A DNA stretch of 64,000 nucleotides, taken from the NCBI GenBank assembly GCA_052033505.1, contig JBPOJN010000022.1, positions 8,962-72,961 of the forward strand, written 5' to 3'. This document shows positions 1 to 7,168 of the stretch, piece after piece. Made by a program: the position numbers and the translations under genes. The DNA comes from JBPOJN01 sp052033505 (GTDB lineage: Bacteria > UBA10199 > JACPAL01 > GCA-016699445). Numbering within the stretch: position 1 is the first letter of the stretch; each line of letters begins with the position of its first letter. The notes under the pieces are model-generated. The model searched no databases, was not told the origin of the DNA, and worked only from the letters and a program-made list of their open reading frames with translations.

Positions 1-1
1 G

Positions 2-214
2 AGTGGCGTGAAGTTGGGGCTTCACGGGACTTTGGGCGTAGGCATTTGCCTGGACCGCATCGAAGATCTTTCCGAATTCATGGAAGAATCGCTGAACGTC
101 AACGACGTTTATTTCACGCTCGAAGGCCGCTATGCCTGGGTCAATGGGTTCGGCGCGAGCGGCGCGGACCTCTCCAACATCACTGCGACCGGTGGGCTGT
201 TATTCGAGTTTTGA
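2..214 (+). CDS. C-terminal end of an outer-membrane beta-barrel-like protein (partial)
   Basis: The reading frame is open from the first bases of the window to a TGA at 212-214, so the gene begins upstream. About 70 residues are visible. They alternate polar and hydrophobic residues with glycines and end in a terminal Phe (GGLLFEF), as in the last strand of many outer-membrane beta-barrels recognised by the BAM machinery. The stop overlaps the truA start by one base, so the two are probably cotranscribed. The family cannot be named from this fragment. Confidence 0.6.
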   Translation, partial: SGVKLGLHGTLGVGICLDRIEDLSEFMEESLNVNDVYFTLEGRYAWVNGFGASGADLSNITATGGLLFEF

Positions 215-993
215 TGAGGACGCTCAAACTCACCATCGAATACGACGGCACGAATTATTCCGGCTGGCAGATCCAAGCCGGCCAGTCCACGGTGCAAGGT
301 ACGGTTCAAGAAGCATTAAGGCGTATTTTAAAAGAAGACGTCGACGTCGTCGGAGCTTCTCGGACCGACGCCGGCGTGCATGCTTGGGGTCAAGTCGCTC
401 ATTGCCGCACGTCTTCGGATATCCCGTGCCGGCGCATTTTGGCTTCGCTGCGGGGTTTGTTGCCTCCGGCGATCGCGGTCCGCGACGTGCGCCAAGTTCC
501 CGCAAAATTTCACGCCCAAAAATCGGCCAAAAAGAAAACCTACGTTTACTTGGTTTGGAACCATACGATCCCGTCGGCCTTGCTGCAAAATCGCTCTTGG
601 ACCGTTTGGCAGCCGCTTAATCTCACCACGATGCGCAAAGCGGCCAAACATTTAGTCGGCCGCCATGATTTTTCGGCGTTCCGCGGACGCGACAAGGAAA
701 CGCGGAAGACGTGGGTGAGAACGATTTACAGCGTCGATATCCGGAAAGCGTCGTCTCCGCTTAAGAGTAGAAAAACGGAAAGTTTCCCTCTAGTCCTGAT
801 CACGGTGACGGGGAACGGTTTCCTGAAATACATGGTTCGCAACATCGTCGGCACGCTGACCGAGGTCGGCCGCGGCCGAACCGCTCCCGGGCGTTTTTTG
901 GAGATACTAAGATCAAAAGACAGAACCCAAGCCGGAGTCACCGCTCCGGCCTGCGGGCTCTATTTGGCGGAGGTAAGTTATGGGAAAAAGTAA
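214..993 (+). CDS. truA: tRNA pseudouridine(38-40) synthase TruA
   Basis: TruA isomerises uridines 38-40 in the anticodon arm of many tRNAs to pseudouridine. The 259-residue product has normal family length. It opens with the typical LTIEYDGTNYSGWQ block and carries the catalytic Asp in GASRTDAGVHA near residue 50. The C-terminal half has the expected FLKYMVRNIVGTL segment. The ATG at 214 overlaps the stop of the upstream barrel gene by one base. The open frame extends further upstream, but that part is the shadow of the other gene and is not homologous to TruA. The 3' end overlaps the next gene by 14 bases. Confidence 0.95.
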   Translation: MRTLKLTIEYDGTNYSGWQIQAGQSTVQGTVQEALRRILKEDVDVVGASRTDAGVHAWGQVAHCRTSSDIPCRRILASLRGLLPPAIAVRDVRQVPAKFHAQKSAKKKTYVYLVWNHTIPSALLQNRSWTVWQPLNLTTMRKAAKHLVGRHDFSAFRGRDKETRKTWVRTIYSVDIRKASSPLKSRKTESFPLVLITVTGNGFLKYMVRNIVGTLTEVGRGRTAPGRFLEILRSKDRTQAGVTAPACGLYLAEVSYGKK

Positions 994-1687
994 TTGGGTC
1001 TTTGTTTTCCTATTAGGAATGCTCGTGGGTTCAGCGCCCGTACGGACGATGGCGCAAGCAGGGGCGGGCGATGCCGTTTCGGTCCTAGGTACGGCGTCTC
1101 CGTTCGATGCGGCGACGCAAAGCTCGCTGCAGGAAATCATTACCCGAGATTTCAATTCGCAGAACATCGATGCCCGGATCGTCATCAGCGGGGATGCCGG
1201 AGGTTATAAACTGCCGGACGATGGACGAAATTTCTTAACCCGAGCCTTGAGGGTGCCGGTTGATTTCTCAACTCCCTCGGTCGTCATTCTTTGGGTGAAA
1301 GGCGAGGGGAAGGCCTATCTGGTTTCATCGCCCAGTCTGTCGGATCGCTTGACCGGTCCCATCCAAAACGACATCGTCCGGAAAAAAATCATGCCGGCTC
1401 TTTATAGCGGAAGATACCTGCAAGCGATGTCGGACGGGTTTAAAGGCGTTCACGAAGCTCTGGAAGGCCGTTATGTCTTGGAGGCGCCGCAGCCCAAGAA
1501 AAGAAACGTACGCGCGCTCGGAGTTTTGGCCGTGATGGGGGTTTTGCTCCTCTATGGAATGATTCGCGGCGTAATCGCGTTTTTCCGGATGGACACCAGC
1601 GGTGTCGGATATTCGGGTGATCCTTTGACAAAACTAAACGACCGTTATCGCCGCGATCACCCGCCGCGGTCCGATCCCTGGGATTGA
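980..1687 (+). CDS. TPM-domain membrane-anchored periplasmic protein
   Basis: The 235-residue protein has an N-terminal signal peptide (hydrophobic core about residues 6-20, Ala-rich cleavage region near 25). A TPM-type domain follows at about 30-165, and one transmembrane helix near 175-200 precedes a short charged tail. TPM-domain proteins are a broad family that includes phosphatase-like and photosystem-repair members, so no substrate can be assigned. A good ribosome binding site (GGAGG) precedes the ATG at 980, inside the end of truA, which suggests translational coupling. It converges on the RTX gene with only three bases between their stops. Confidence 0.75.
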   Translation: MGKSNWVFVFLLGMLVGSAPVRTMAQAGAGDAVSVLGTASPFDAATQSSLQEIITRDFNSQNIDARIVISGDAGGYKLPDDGRNFLTRALRVPVDFSTPSVVILWVKGEGKAYLVSSPSLSDRLTGPIQNDIVRKKIMPALYSGRYLQAMSDGFKGVHEALEGRYVLEAPQPKKRNVRALGVLAVMGVLLLYGMIRGVIAFFRMDTSGVGYSGDPLTKLNDRYRRDHPPRSDPWD

Positions 1688-1690
1688 TTC

Positions 1691-3730
1691 TTAGATATCT
1701 TCTTCGTCTTCCGGTGCCGGCATGCCGTCGCCGCTGTCTTGTAGGCCGCTTGAGGAATTGAAAGCCGCGTAACGATCCGCTTTTTTACGGCTCAAGAGGG
1801 CGCGCGCCGCGTCTCCGATCATGCTTCCCGCCATGTCCGCCGCTTGGTTCAGATCTTCTTCCGAGCCTTGCAAAGCTTGCGCAAGATCTCCCGCGGCTCC
1901 GTCTTGGTGTTGCTGGAGGTAGCTGAAGATGCCTGCTGGGTTAGAGACGTCCACTTCGATGCCAGCATCCGTTGCATTGACGACATCTCGGTTGGTCGCG
2001 TTGGTCATATCCTGACCCGCACCGCCTCGGATCGTATAGTGAGCGTTGGTCTGGGTGTTATCCACGATCAACACGTCATCGCCATCACCACCGTCGAGAG
2101 TATCTCCTTCGCTGGATCCTGAAAAAATCATGTCCATGCCTTCGTCTTCCGATCCTCCGATCAAGGTGTCGACACCGGAACCACCTTCAAGAATGTCGTC
2201 GCCTTTGCCGCCGTCAAGAGTTGCTGCTTCGTCAATGGCTCTGAGAATATCGTTGCCTTCCCCCCCTGTGGCTGACCCGCCTTTGATGGTGATGTAGTCG
2301 TCACCTTTACCTCCAATGACATGGGCTTCCGTGGTGGAGGAATAAAAGTACTGTCCAGTATCGGCTAAGCGAAACTTCAGCTCTCCCGTCTCAACCGAGC
2401 CAGGAGTTCTGGAGGGTCTTGGTCTTCCAGGGCCTTCTGGATAGTTCCAATGACCCCCAGCACCCTTAAGGCGGAAACGATGCAAGGCCTCGCCATCGGG
2501 GGAGTCTTTGAGGACGACAATGATATCGTCTCCTTCTCGGACAAGCTCGACCGCGCCGACCGGTACGCCATTGATTTCTTCTGGGATTTGAAATTCACCA
2601 GTCGCTCCGGATTCGTAGACGGTTTCATCGGCTGTGCTTTCGGCTTCATTGATCGTGCCACTGCCGTTTAATGGATCCTGTTGCGTGGTCGCTCCGGAGA
2701 TATTGATTCCTGATCCAAAATGAACTCCAGTGTCGGCATAACCATCGCCTGTTGTATCTTTGGGGCCCAATTGGCTTGCTCCCAGGTTGATTGTCTTAAT
2801 CGTGCCTGCTGTGCCTTCGAAGAAAACTTTTCGGGATTTATAATCCGGGATCGTGATGGATTGTCCCGTTGCGGTATCGGTTACGATTAAATCTTTGCCA
2901 TCACTGCTAGTCGAAATTTCGACATTTTCACCATTGAGAGTGACGACGACATCGCCTGTTCCAGGAACGGGTTGACCCCATTGGGCTTGATGCGCGTCGG
3001 CGGCTGGAGGCCCCCATTGAATACCGGAAGCTCCGCCGGATCCACTCGTTGCATTACCACTGTTGATGTTTCTGAGGACGGAGGCGGGAAGCTCGCGGCC
3101 GTCGAGGATGCCGTTGTGATTCGCATCGGGATTGGTCGCATCCATCCACGCGTAGTCGTAATTATTCTGTTTCAGCCACAGTTCGCCGTAATCCGTAATA
3201 CCGTCGCCGTCGGAGTCGGTCGTGGAATCGCTGGTGCCGTTTTGCTGCTCGGCTTCGGCGGTGATGCCGTCGCCGTCCATGTCCACGTCCCGGCGGTTGA
3301 TGATGCCGTCGCCGTCCAAATCTTCATCGGGAGCATAGTCCGCCAGCGTGTCCAATTCATTTTGCCATTTTTCGAGCTGACGGGGGCTGACCAAGGAAGC
3401 GTCTAACTTCGAGAGCAATTCGCGGGCTCTGCTATCGCCGCGGCTGGCTAAATATTCCAATTCTTCGCGCAGTTCATAAAGCTCTTGCTGGGAGCTGACT
3501 TGAGCTTCTAACCAGGCGGCCCGGGCGGCGGGATCGCCGTCGGGAGAAGGTTCTTCCATGCTGGTATCGGTATCGGTTGGAAACCCTTCCTCCGCACCCG
3601 TTTCTACCCCCGGAGAGGTCTCATCAACGGGTTCCTGGCTCTCGGGTCCCGAGGAGCTATGCAAGACCGGCCCTTGGGATTGGGTGCCGACCATCGAGGA
3701 GGGCCTATTTTGGATGCCGTTTACAGACAC
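1691..3730 (-). CDS. Large RTX/calcium-repeat protein, probably secreted
   Basis: This 679-residue acidic protein has no signal peptide. Residues about 1-70 are low-complexity Ser/Pro/Glu. Residues 75-110 look like a short coiled coil. Residues 135-215 carry several D-x-D-G-D-G-I calcium-binding loops of the thrombospondin-type-3/EF-hand kind (LDGDGI, MDGDGI, SDGDGI). Residues about 470-560 contain RTX-like nonapeptides (GGKGDDYI, GGEGNDIL, GGKGDDIL, GGDGDDVL). RTX proteins are usually exported by type I secretion and fold on binding Ca2+. No HlyB/HlyD/TolC genes lie next to it, so the export route is inferred. The start is GTG with AAGGAG seven bases upstream. A sigma-54-type promoter and an inverted repeat lie just 5'. 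Function unknown; adhesin or surface protein are possibilities. Confidence 0.8.
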   Translation of the reverse strand: MSVNGIQNRPSSMVGTQSQGPVLHSSSGPESQEPVDETSPGVETGAEEGFPTDTDTSMEEPSPDGDPAARAAWLEAQVSSQQELYELREELEYLASRGDSRARELLSKLDASLVSPRQLEKWQNELDTLADYAPDEDLDGDGIINRRDVDMDGDGITAEAEQQNGTSDSTTDSDGDGITDYGELWLKQNNYDYAWMDATNPDANHNGILDGRELPASVLRNINSGNATSGSGGASGIQWGPPAADAHQAQWGQPVPGTGDVVVTLNGENVEISTSSDGKDLIVTDTATGQSITIPDYKSRKVFFEGTAGTIKTINLGASQLGPKDTTGDGYADTGVHFGSGINISGATTQQDPLNGSGTINEAESTADETVYESGATGEFQIPEEINGVPVGAVELVREGDDIIVVLKDSPDGEALHRFRLKGAGGHWNYPEGPGRPRPSRTPGSVETGELKFRLADTGQYFYSSTTEAHVIGGKGDDYITIKGGSATGGEGNDILRAIDEAATLDGGKGDDILEGGSGVDTLIGGSEDEGMDMIFSGSSEGDTLDGGDGDDVLIVDNTQTNAHYTIRGGAGQDMTNATNRDVVNATDAGIEVDVSNPAGIFSYLQQHQDGAAGDLAQALQGSEEDLNQAADMAGSMIGDAARALLSRKKADRYAAFNSSSGLQDSGDGMPAPEDEEDI

Positions 3731-3752
3731 GGGAAACTCCTTGGTTGAGATG

Positions 3753-3776
3753 AATTAAGGGTAACAGCCCTTAATT
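3753..3776. repeat. Perfect 9-bp inverted repeat at the RTX gene start site
   Basis: AATTAAGGG and CCCTTAATT are separated by six bases. The repeat lies 23-46 bases upstream of the GTG of the RTX gene and spans the transcription start predicted from the adjacent sigma-54 promoter. It could be a repressor operator or a 5' mRNA hairpin. It lacks the T-run expected of a terminator. Confidence 0.5.
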
Positions 3777-3777
3777 A

Positions 3778-3794
3778 TGCAAGCACAGTGCCAG
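3778..3794 (-). promoter_or_regulatory. Sigma-54 (RpoN) promoter for the RTX gene
   Basis: On the minus strand the sequence is CTGGCAC-TGTGC-TTGCA. This matches the sigma-54 -24/-12 consensus TGGCAC-N5-TTGCW, with the invariant GG and GC exactly ten bases apart. The predicted start is about base 3767, giving a leader of roughly 37 nt with a good Shine-Dalgarno before the GTG at 3730. Such a promoter requires an AAA+ activator; one is encoded at 55045-56343. Confidence 0.7.
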
Positions 3795-3908
3795 AAATCT
3801 GCTTTTAAAAGGGCTTCAGAATCAGTCTGTTAGAGATGTTTTCCTGCGGAATTTTGGGGTTTCGGGGGCATGGAGCATCGAAAAATGAGGTCTAAAGACC
3901 ACAGCATC

Positions 3909-3936
3909 TTGACATTGCTGGGGAACCACCTAAATA
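3909..3936 (+). promoter_or_regulatory. Sigma-70-like promoter upstream of the TPR gene
   Basis: TTGACA (3909-3914) is followed after 16 bases by TAAATA (3931-3936). The predicted start would be about base 3943, only a few bases before the ATG at 3949. The transcript would be nearly leaderless, and no Shine-Dalgarno is visible before that ATG. Confidence 0.5.
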
Positions 3937-3948
3937 CCGCAAACCTTC

Positions 3949-4809
3949 ATGTGGCGCTTTTCTCATTTTAATAAGTACGGTCTTTCGATTTTTATCATTT
4001 TTTCCCTCCTGCTTTTTTTATCGCAAGCCCAATCCGAGCCGGCCGACCCGAAAACGGCTTCGATCGAAGCCAAAGACTTAGTTTTTTCGGTGCAGTCTGA
4101 TTTCGAACGGCATGACTATAGAAAGGTCATTCGCGTTTATCGTGCTTATGTCTCCAGCCATCCTGAGAAATACGTGCCTACGATCGTGCGTATTTTTTAC
4201 AGCCAGTCCTTGGCGAACTCGGGAGAAGTGGAAGACGCGATTGCGGCGTTGAAGAACCTCCTCTCGGACATGCCGCCGCAATTGAATCCCGTCAAACTTC
4301 ACTACGATCTGGCGAATCTCTTGTTTATTCAAAACCGCCTGGAAGAAGCCCGCATGGCCTATCAAAAGGTCGTGATCCTCGGAGAAAATTCGCGCCAGGA
4401 TTTGGCGAAGTCCAAGGAACGTCTGGCGTGGATACGTACGAAAGAAGAGGGCGGACGCGGCCGGGACTTGATATCGCTACGGCTGATCGACCTCGAAACC
4501 GCCTTGGAAATAGGTGATATTCCGGACGGTGCCGCCGTTTTCTTGAAACAAATCGTGCAAGACGCGAACGGTGCCGAAAATCCCGCGACGAATTCTACGA
4601 CCGAAAAAGCGAAGAAGCTCTTGGTCCGCATCCAAGACATCCGTACGGAGCGTGCCCGTGCTTTATTGGATGAAGCCCGGCGGCTTTATGACGAAGAAAA
4701 GAAATTCAACGAAGTCAGGGAGATTTTAAATCAGATTTTGACCTCTTATGGTGACGTCGTCGAGAAGCCCTCGGTCGAGGCTCTTTTGAAAGCCGTTTCC
4801 AATAAATAA
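3949..4809 (+). CDS. TPR-type periplasmic protein of unknown function
   Basis: The 286-residue protein has an N-terminal signal sequence (hydrophobic core about residues 11-25, SQAQS cleavage region). Helical repeats at about 45-165 look like degenerate tetratricopeptide repeats (for example DLANLLFIQNRLEEARMAY). The second half is charged and helical and may form a coiled coil at 225-275. TPR modules usually mediate protein-protein contacts. No catalytic motif is seen. The start has no ribosome binding site and lies directly behind a promoter-like sequence. A later start would remove the signal peptide, so this ATG is preferred. Confidence 0.6.
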   Translation: MWRFSHFNKYGLSIFIIFSLLLFLSQAQSEPADPKTASIEAKDLVFSVQSDFERHDYRKVIRVYRAYVSSHPEKYVPTIVRIFYSQSLANSGEVEDAIAALKNLLSDMPPQLNPVKLHYDLANLLFIQNRLEEARMAYQKVVILGENSRQDLAKSKERLAWIRTKEEGGRGRDLISLRLIDLETALEIGDIPDGAAVFLKQIVQDANGAENPATNSTTEKAKKLLVRIQDIRTERARALLDEARRLYDEEKKFNEVREILNQILTSYGDVVEKPSVEALLKAVSNK

Positions 4810-4835
4810 GGGTTAGGATCTTGCGTGAAGTTCTC

Positions 4836-4864
4836 TTGACACTTAAGACCCCCTTGTTCAACAT
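4836..4864 (+). promoter_or_regulatory. Possible promoter of the cupredoxin gene
   Basis: TTGACA at 4836-4841 is followed 17 bases later by a poor -10 hexamer (CAACAT, 4859-4864). The position is sensible, about 30 bases before the ATG at 4897, which has its own strong AAAGGAG site. The weak -10 keeps confidence low. Confidence 0.3.
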
Positions 4865-4896
4865 TCCGCGTCATTTCAACAAAGGAGAAACGTACT

Positions 4897-5670
4897 ATGA
4901 ATAGCAAGAAGCTCATGACGGTCGCAGCCCTGCTGCTCGTTAATGTCCTCGTCAATCAAGAATGCCAGGCCCAGCAGCCTGCCGCGGCGCCCGCACCTGC
5001 GGCTCAAGCAGCCGCTCCGGCTCCGACGGCAGTTCCCACGCCCCCTGCGGTCGATGGCGTGAAAGTCGTCGCCAAGTTCACCGGCACGGCCCCCGTGATG
5101 GGCAAGCTGAAGAGAGAAGCTGATCCTTTCTGCGGCAAAACGGCCATGACGGATCAGGAAGTCGTCGTGAATCCGAACGGCACGTTGAAGAATGTTGCCG
5201 TTAGGGTTTCGCAAGGAGCGACTCCTTCTGCGACGCCTCCGGCCGAAGCGATCGAAATCGATCAGACCAATTGCATGTATACGCCTCGCGTCTTGGTAGG
5301 CGTGACGGGTCAGAAGATGCTTATTCATAACAGCGACCCTATCATGCACAACGTGCATTCCTACACGGGGACGGCGACTGGTTTTAATCAGGCCCAGATG
5401 AAGGGTTCCAAGAGCCTCGAAAAGATCGTCCCCGCGGGTGTCACGAAGTTTAAATGCGACGTGCATCCCTGGATGACTGGATACATCATGGGCAACGATA
5501 ACCCTTACGTCTGCGTCACCGACGACAAGGGTGAATGCACCTTGAAAGGTGTTCCTGCCGGTTCTTATACGATCGAAACCTGGCATGAAAAGTACGGCGT
5601 CAAGACGGCAACGGTCACTGTGACCGCCGGTCAGCCGGCCGCTGCGGAAGTCTCTTACGCGGCCCAGTAA
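4897..5670 (+). CDS. Cupredoxin-like (plastocyanin-fold) exported protein
   Basis: The 257-residue product has a signal peptide (about residues 1-26), then an Ala/Pro-rich linker (28-50) and a methylamine-utilisation/plastocyanin-like domain. Probable copper ligands are the His in DPIMHNVHSY near residue 150 and the Cys, His and Met in KFKCDVHPWM near 190. The C-terminal 60 residues resemble a carboxypeptidase-regulatory-like beta-sandwich. The likely role is periplasmic electron transfer or copper handling, which fits the neighbouring copper-containing cytochrome oxidase operon. The link is inferred from proximity. Strong RBS AAAGGAG; an intrinsic terminator follows. Confidence 0.75.
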   Translation: MNSKKLMTVAALLLVNVLVNQECQAQQPAAAPAPAAQAAAPAPTAVPTPPAVDGVKVVAKFTGTAPVMGKLKREADPFCGKTAMTDQEVVVNPNGTLKNVAVRVSQGATPSATPPAEAIEIDQTNCMYTPRVLVGVTGQKMLIHNSDPIMHNVHSYTGTATGFNQAQMKGSKSLEKIVPAGVTKFKCDVHPWMTGYIMGNDNPYVCVTDDKGECTLKGVPAGSYTIETWHEKYGVKTATVTVTAGQPAAAEVSYAAQ

Positions 5671-5700
5671 GCGCTTCGTTAGAACGAATACAAAATAAGG

Positions 5701-5734
5701 AAACCCCTGTGCCGCAAGGTACAGGGGTTTTTTT
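5701..5734 (+). terminator. Intrinsic terminator after the cupredoxin gene
   Basis: The stem AAACCCCTGT / ACAGGGGTTT is extended by GCC/GGT (with one G-T pair) closing a GCAA tetraloop, and is followed by a run of T. It ends the plus-strand transcript. On the minus strand it could also help end the oxidase operon, although its T-run there is poor. Confidence 0.9.
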
Positions 5735-5790
5735 ATGCCTTAAAAAGACGCAAGTGCACGTGGGGTATGTCCGGAAAGTCCCTGGTAAAC

Positions 5791-6195
5791 TTAACAATCC
5801 AACTGTTTTGCGCGTTGGTGCCAGGAATAGGCGATCGAGGCGATCGCGACTAAGACTCCGGAGATGACGGCGATCAAGACCCAGATTCCGGATTTGATTC
5901 CTTGAACCATGGAAGAGTTTGGATCGCCGAAACAAACGGCGCAGGCCTGAGCCGTGCCAGAAAAAAGCTGAGAAACCAAAAACAAAAGTAGAAAGGCGCT
6001 GAGATTTTTGGATTTTTTCTGAAACCAAAACCCGTAAGGGATTAAAAGCAAAAGTGCTAAGGCTCCCACACCGATGATGGTCGCATCCCAGATAGCCGAA
6101 GAGGCGGCATAAGAGTGATAGCCCCAAAACATCAGGAAAAGAGAAAGCATCAACGAAACGGCGATGAAAAAGATGTGGAAAACCTTAAGGGACAT
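5791..6195 (-). CDS. Small membrane protein at the end of the oxidase operon
   Basis: The 134-residue protein has four predicted membrane segments (about 7-28, 38-58, 66-82 and 104-125). Between segments 3 and 4 sits the motif ACAVCFGDPNSS. Similar small proteins with this Cys-x-x-Cys motif occur near oxidase genes, as recalled and not checked by search. The two Cys face the probable periplasmic side and might bind metal or thiol partners. Start ATG; it follows ctaF by seven bases, so it is cotranscribed. Precise role unknown. Confidence 0.6.
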   Translation of the reverse strand: MSLKVFHIFFIAVSLMLSLFLMFWGYHSYAASSAIWDATIIGVGALALLLLIPYGFWFQKKSKNLSAFLLLFLVSQLFSGTAQACAVCFGDPNSSMVQGIKSGIWVLIAVISGVLVAIASIAYSWHQRAKQLDC

Positions 6196-6202
6196 GTCGA
6201 AT

Positions 6203-6532
6203 TTATACCGTCAAAACGGTTCCGGTGGCCAGCATGGTGATGGCGATCATTAAAAGAAAGAGTCCAAGCGTCAGCAGCAGGATGGATACGATCCAGGCCT
6301 TTTCGGATTTGAGGTGCATGAAAAAGAAAACCACAAGAGACGCCTTGATCGTCGCAATGATCAAGGCCAACGTGACCGCAGGTCCCGTCGCTAAGTGCAG
6401 GTAGCTGACGGCGACCGTGATGACGGTGAAAAAAGCCAGCGCGAAAAAAATGCCGACGTAGGTCTTGATGTGTTTCCGGACTTCTTCCGGAGAATGACCT
6501 TCATGATGTGCGGCTGTAGGGGCGTGCTCCAT
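6203..6532 (-). CDS. ctaF: Cytochrome c oxidase subunit IV
   Basis: The 109-residue protein has a His-rich N-terminus (HAPTAAHHEGHS) and three transmembrane helices, the pattern of the bacterial COX4/CtaF family of caa3-type oxidases. The segment KASLVVFFFMHLKSEK is typical. This accessory subunit stabilises the catalytic core in the cytoplasmic membrane. It lies 18 bases downstream of ctaE, in the usual order. Confidence 0.85.
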   Translation of the reverse strand: MEHAPTAAHHEGHSPEEVRKHIKTYVGIFFALAFFTVITVAVSYLHLATGPAVTLALIIATIKASLVVFFFMHLKSEKAWIVSILLLTLGLFLLMIAITMLATGTVLTV

Positions 6533-6550
6533 AAAGTCTCCTTAAAAATC

Positions 6551-7150
6551 TTACAGTAGGTAAATCGACGGGAACAGGAAGATCCAGACCAAGTCGACGA
6601 AGTGCCAGTAAAGCCCGGCCGCTTCGACGCGTCCCATGAACATCTTCGGATGCGTCTTCCACAGTTTGCTGCCCGGAAGGAGCAGGTAAAGGTTGGTTAA
6701 AATGCCCCCGATGACGTGAAGCACGTGAAGTCCCGTCAGCAGGAAATAGACGGCATAGAAGTTGTTGGTGGACGGGTAATGATGAAGCTCGAATTTGTGT
6801 CCGTATTCGAAGCTTTTGACGACCAGGAATCCGATGCCCAAAAGGACCGTCAGCGTCATGTACACGCGATAGCGGTCGAAGCGGTTCATGGCCAAGGAAG
6901 CCCAAGCCATGACCATCGTGACCGACGACGTAATCAGAATCATCGTATTGAGCGTCGCCAAGGGCACGTTCAAAATCGTCCAGCCGTGCGGCCAATCCGG
7001 CGTTCCTGAGCGCAGTACGATGTAGGCCGAAAACAGGGCACCGAAAAGCATGATTTCAGAGGCGATGAACAGCCAGATCGCCAGCTTGGAATTGGTGGTG
7101 CCCGTTACCGGATGCGGTTCGTCGATATAATGAATCACGGCTGAAGACAT
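6551..7150 (-). CDS. ctaE: Cytochrome c oxidase subunit III
   Basis: The 199-residue protein has five transmembrane helices, as in the short bacterial form of subunit III. Family signatures are WLFIASEIMLFG near residue 28 and the C-terminal GLYWHFVDLVWIFLFPSIYL. Subunit III supports proton uptake and stability of the oxidase core. Its ATG follows an AAGGAG site, 18 bases after ctaD. Confidence 0.93.
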   Translation of the reverse strand: MSSAVIHYIDEPHPVTGTTNSKLAIWLFIASEIMLFGALFSAYIVLRSGTPDWPHGWTILNVPLATLNTMILITSSVTMVMAWASLAMNRFDRYRVYMTLTVLLGIGFLVVKSFEYGHKFELHHYPSTNNFYAVYFLLTGLHVLHVIGGILTNLYLLLPGSKLWKTHPKMFMGRVEAAGLYWHFVDLVWIFLFPSIYLL

Positions 7151-7168
7151 AAGTTCTCCTTAAAAAGC

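Noticed and set aside
46..213. N-terminal extension of truA
   Set aside because: This part reads in a different frame from the barrel gene and has no similarity to TruA; the ATG at 214 gives the standard length.
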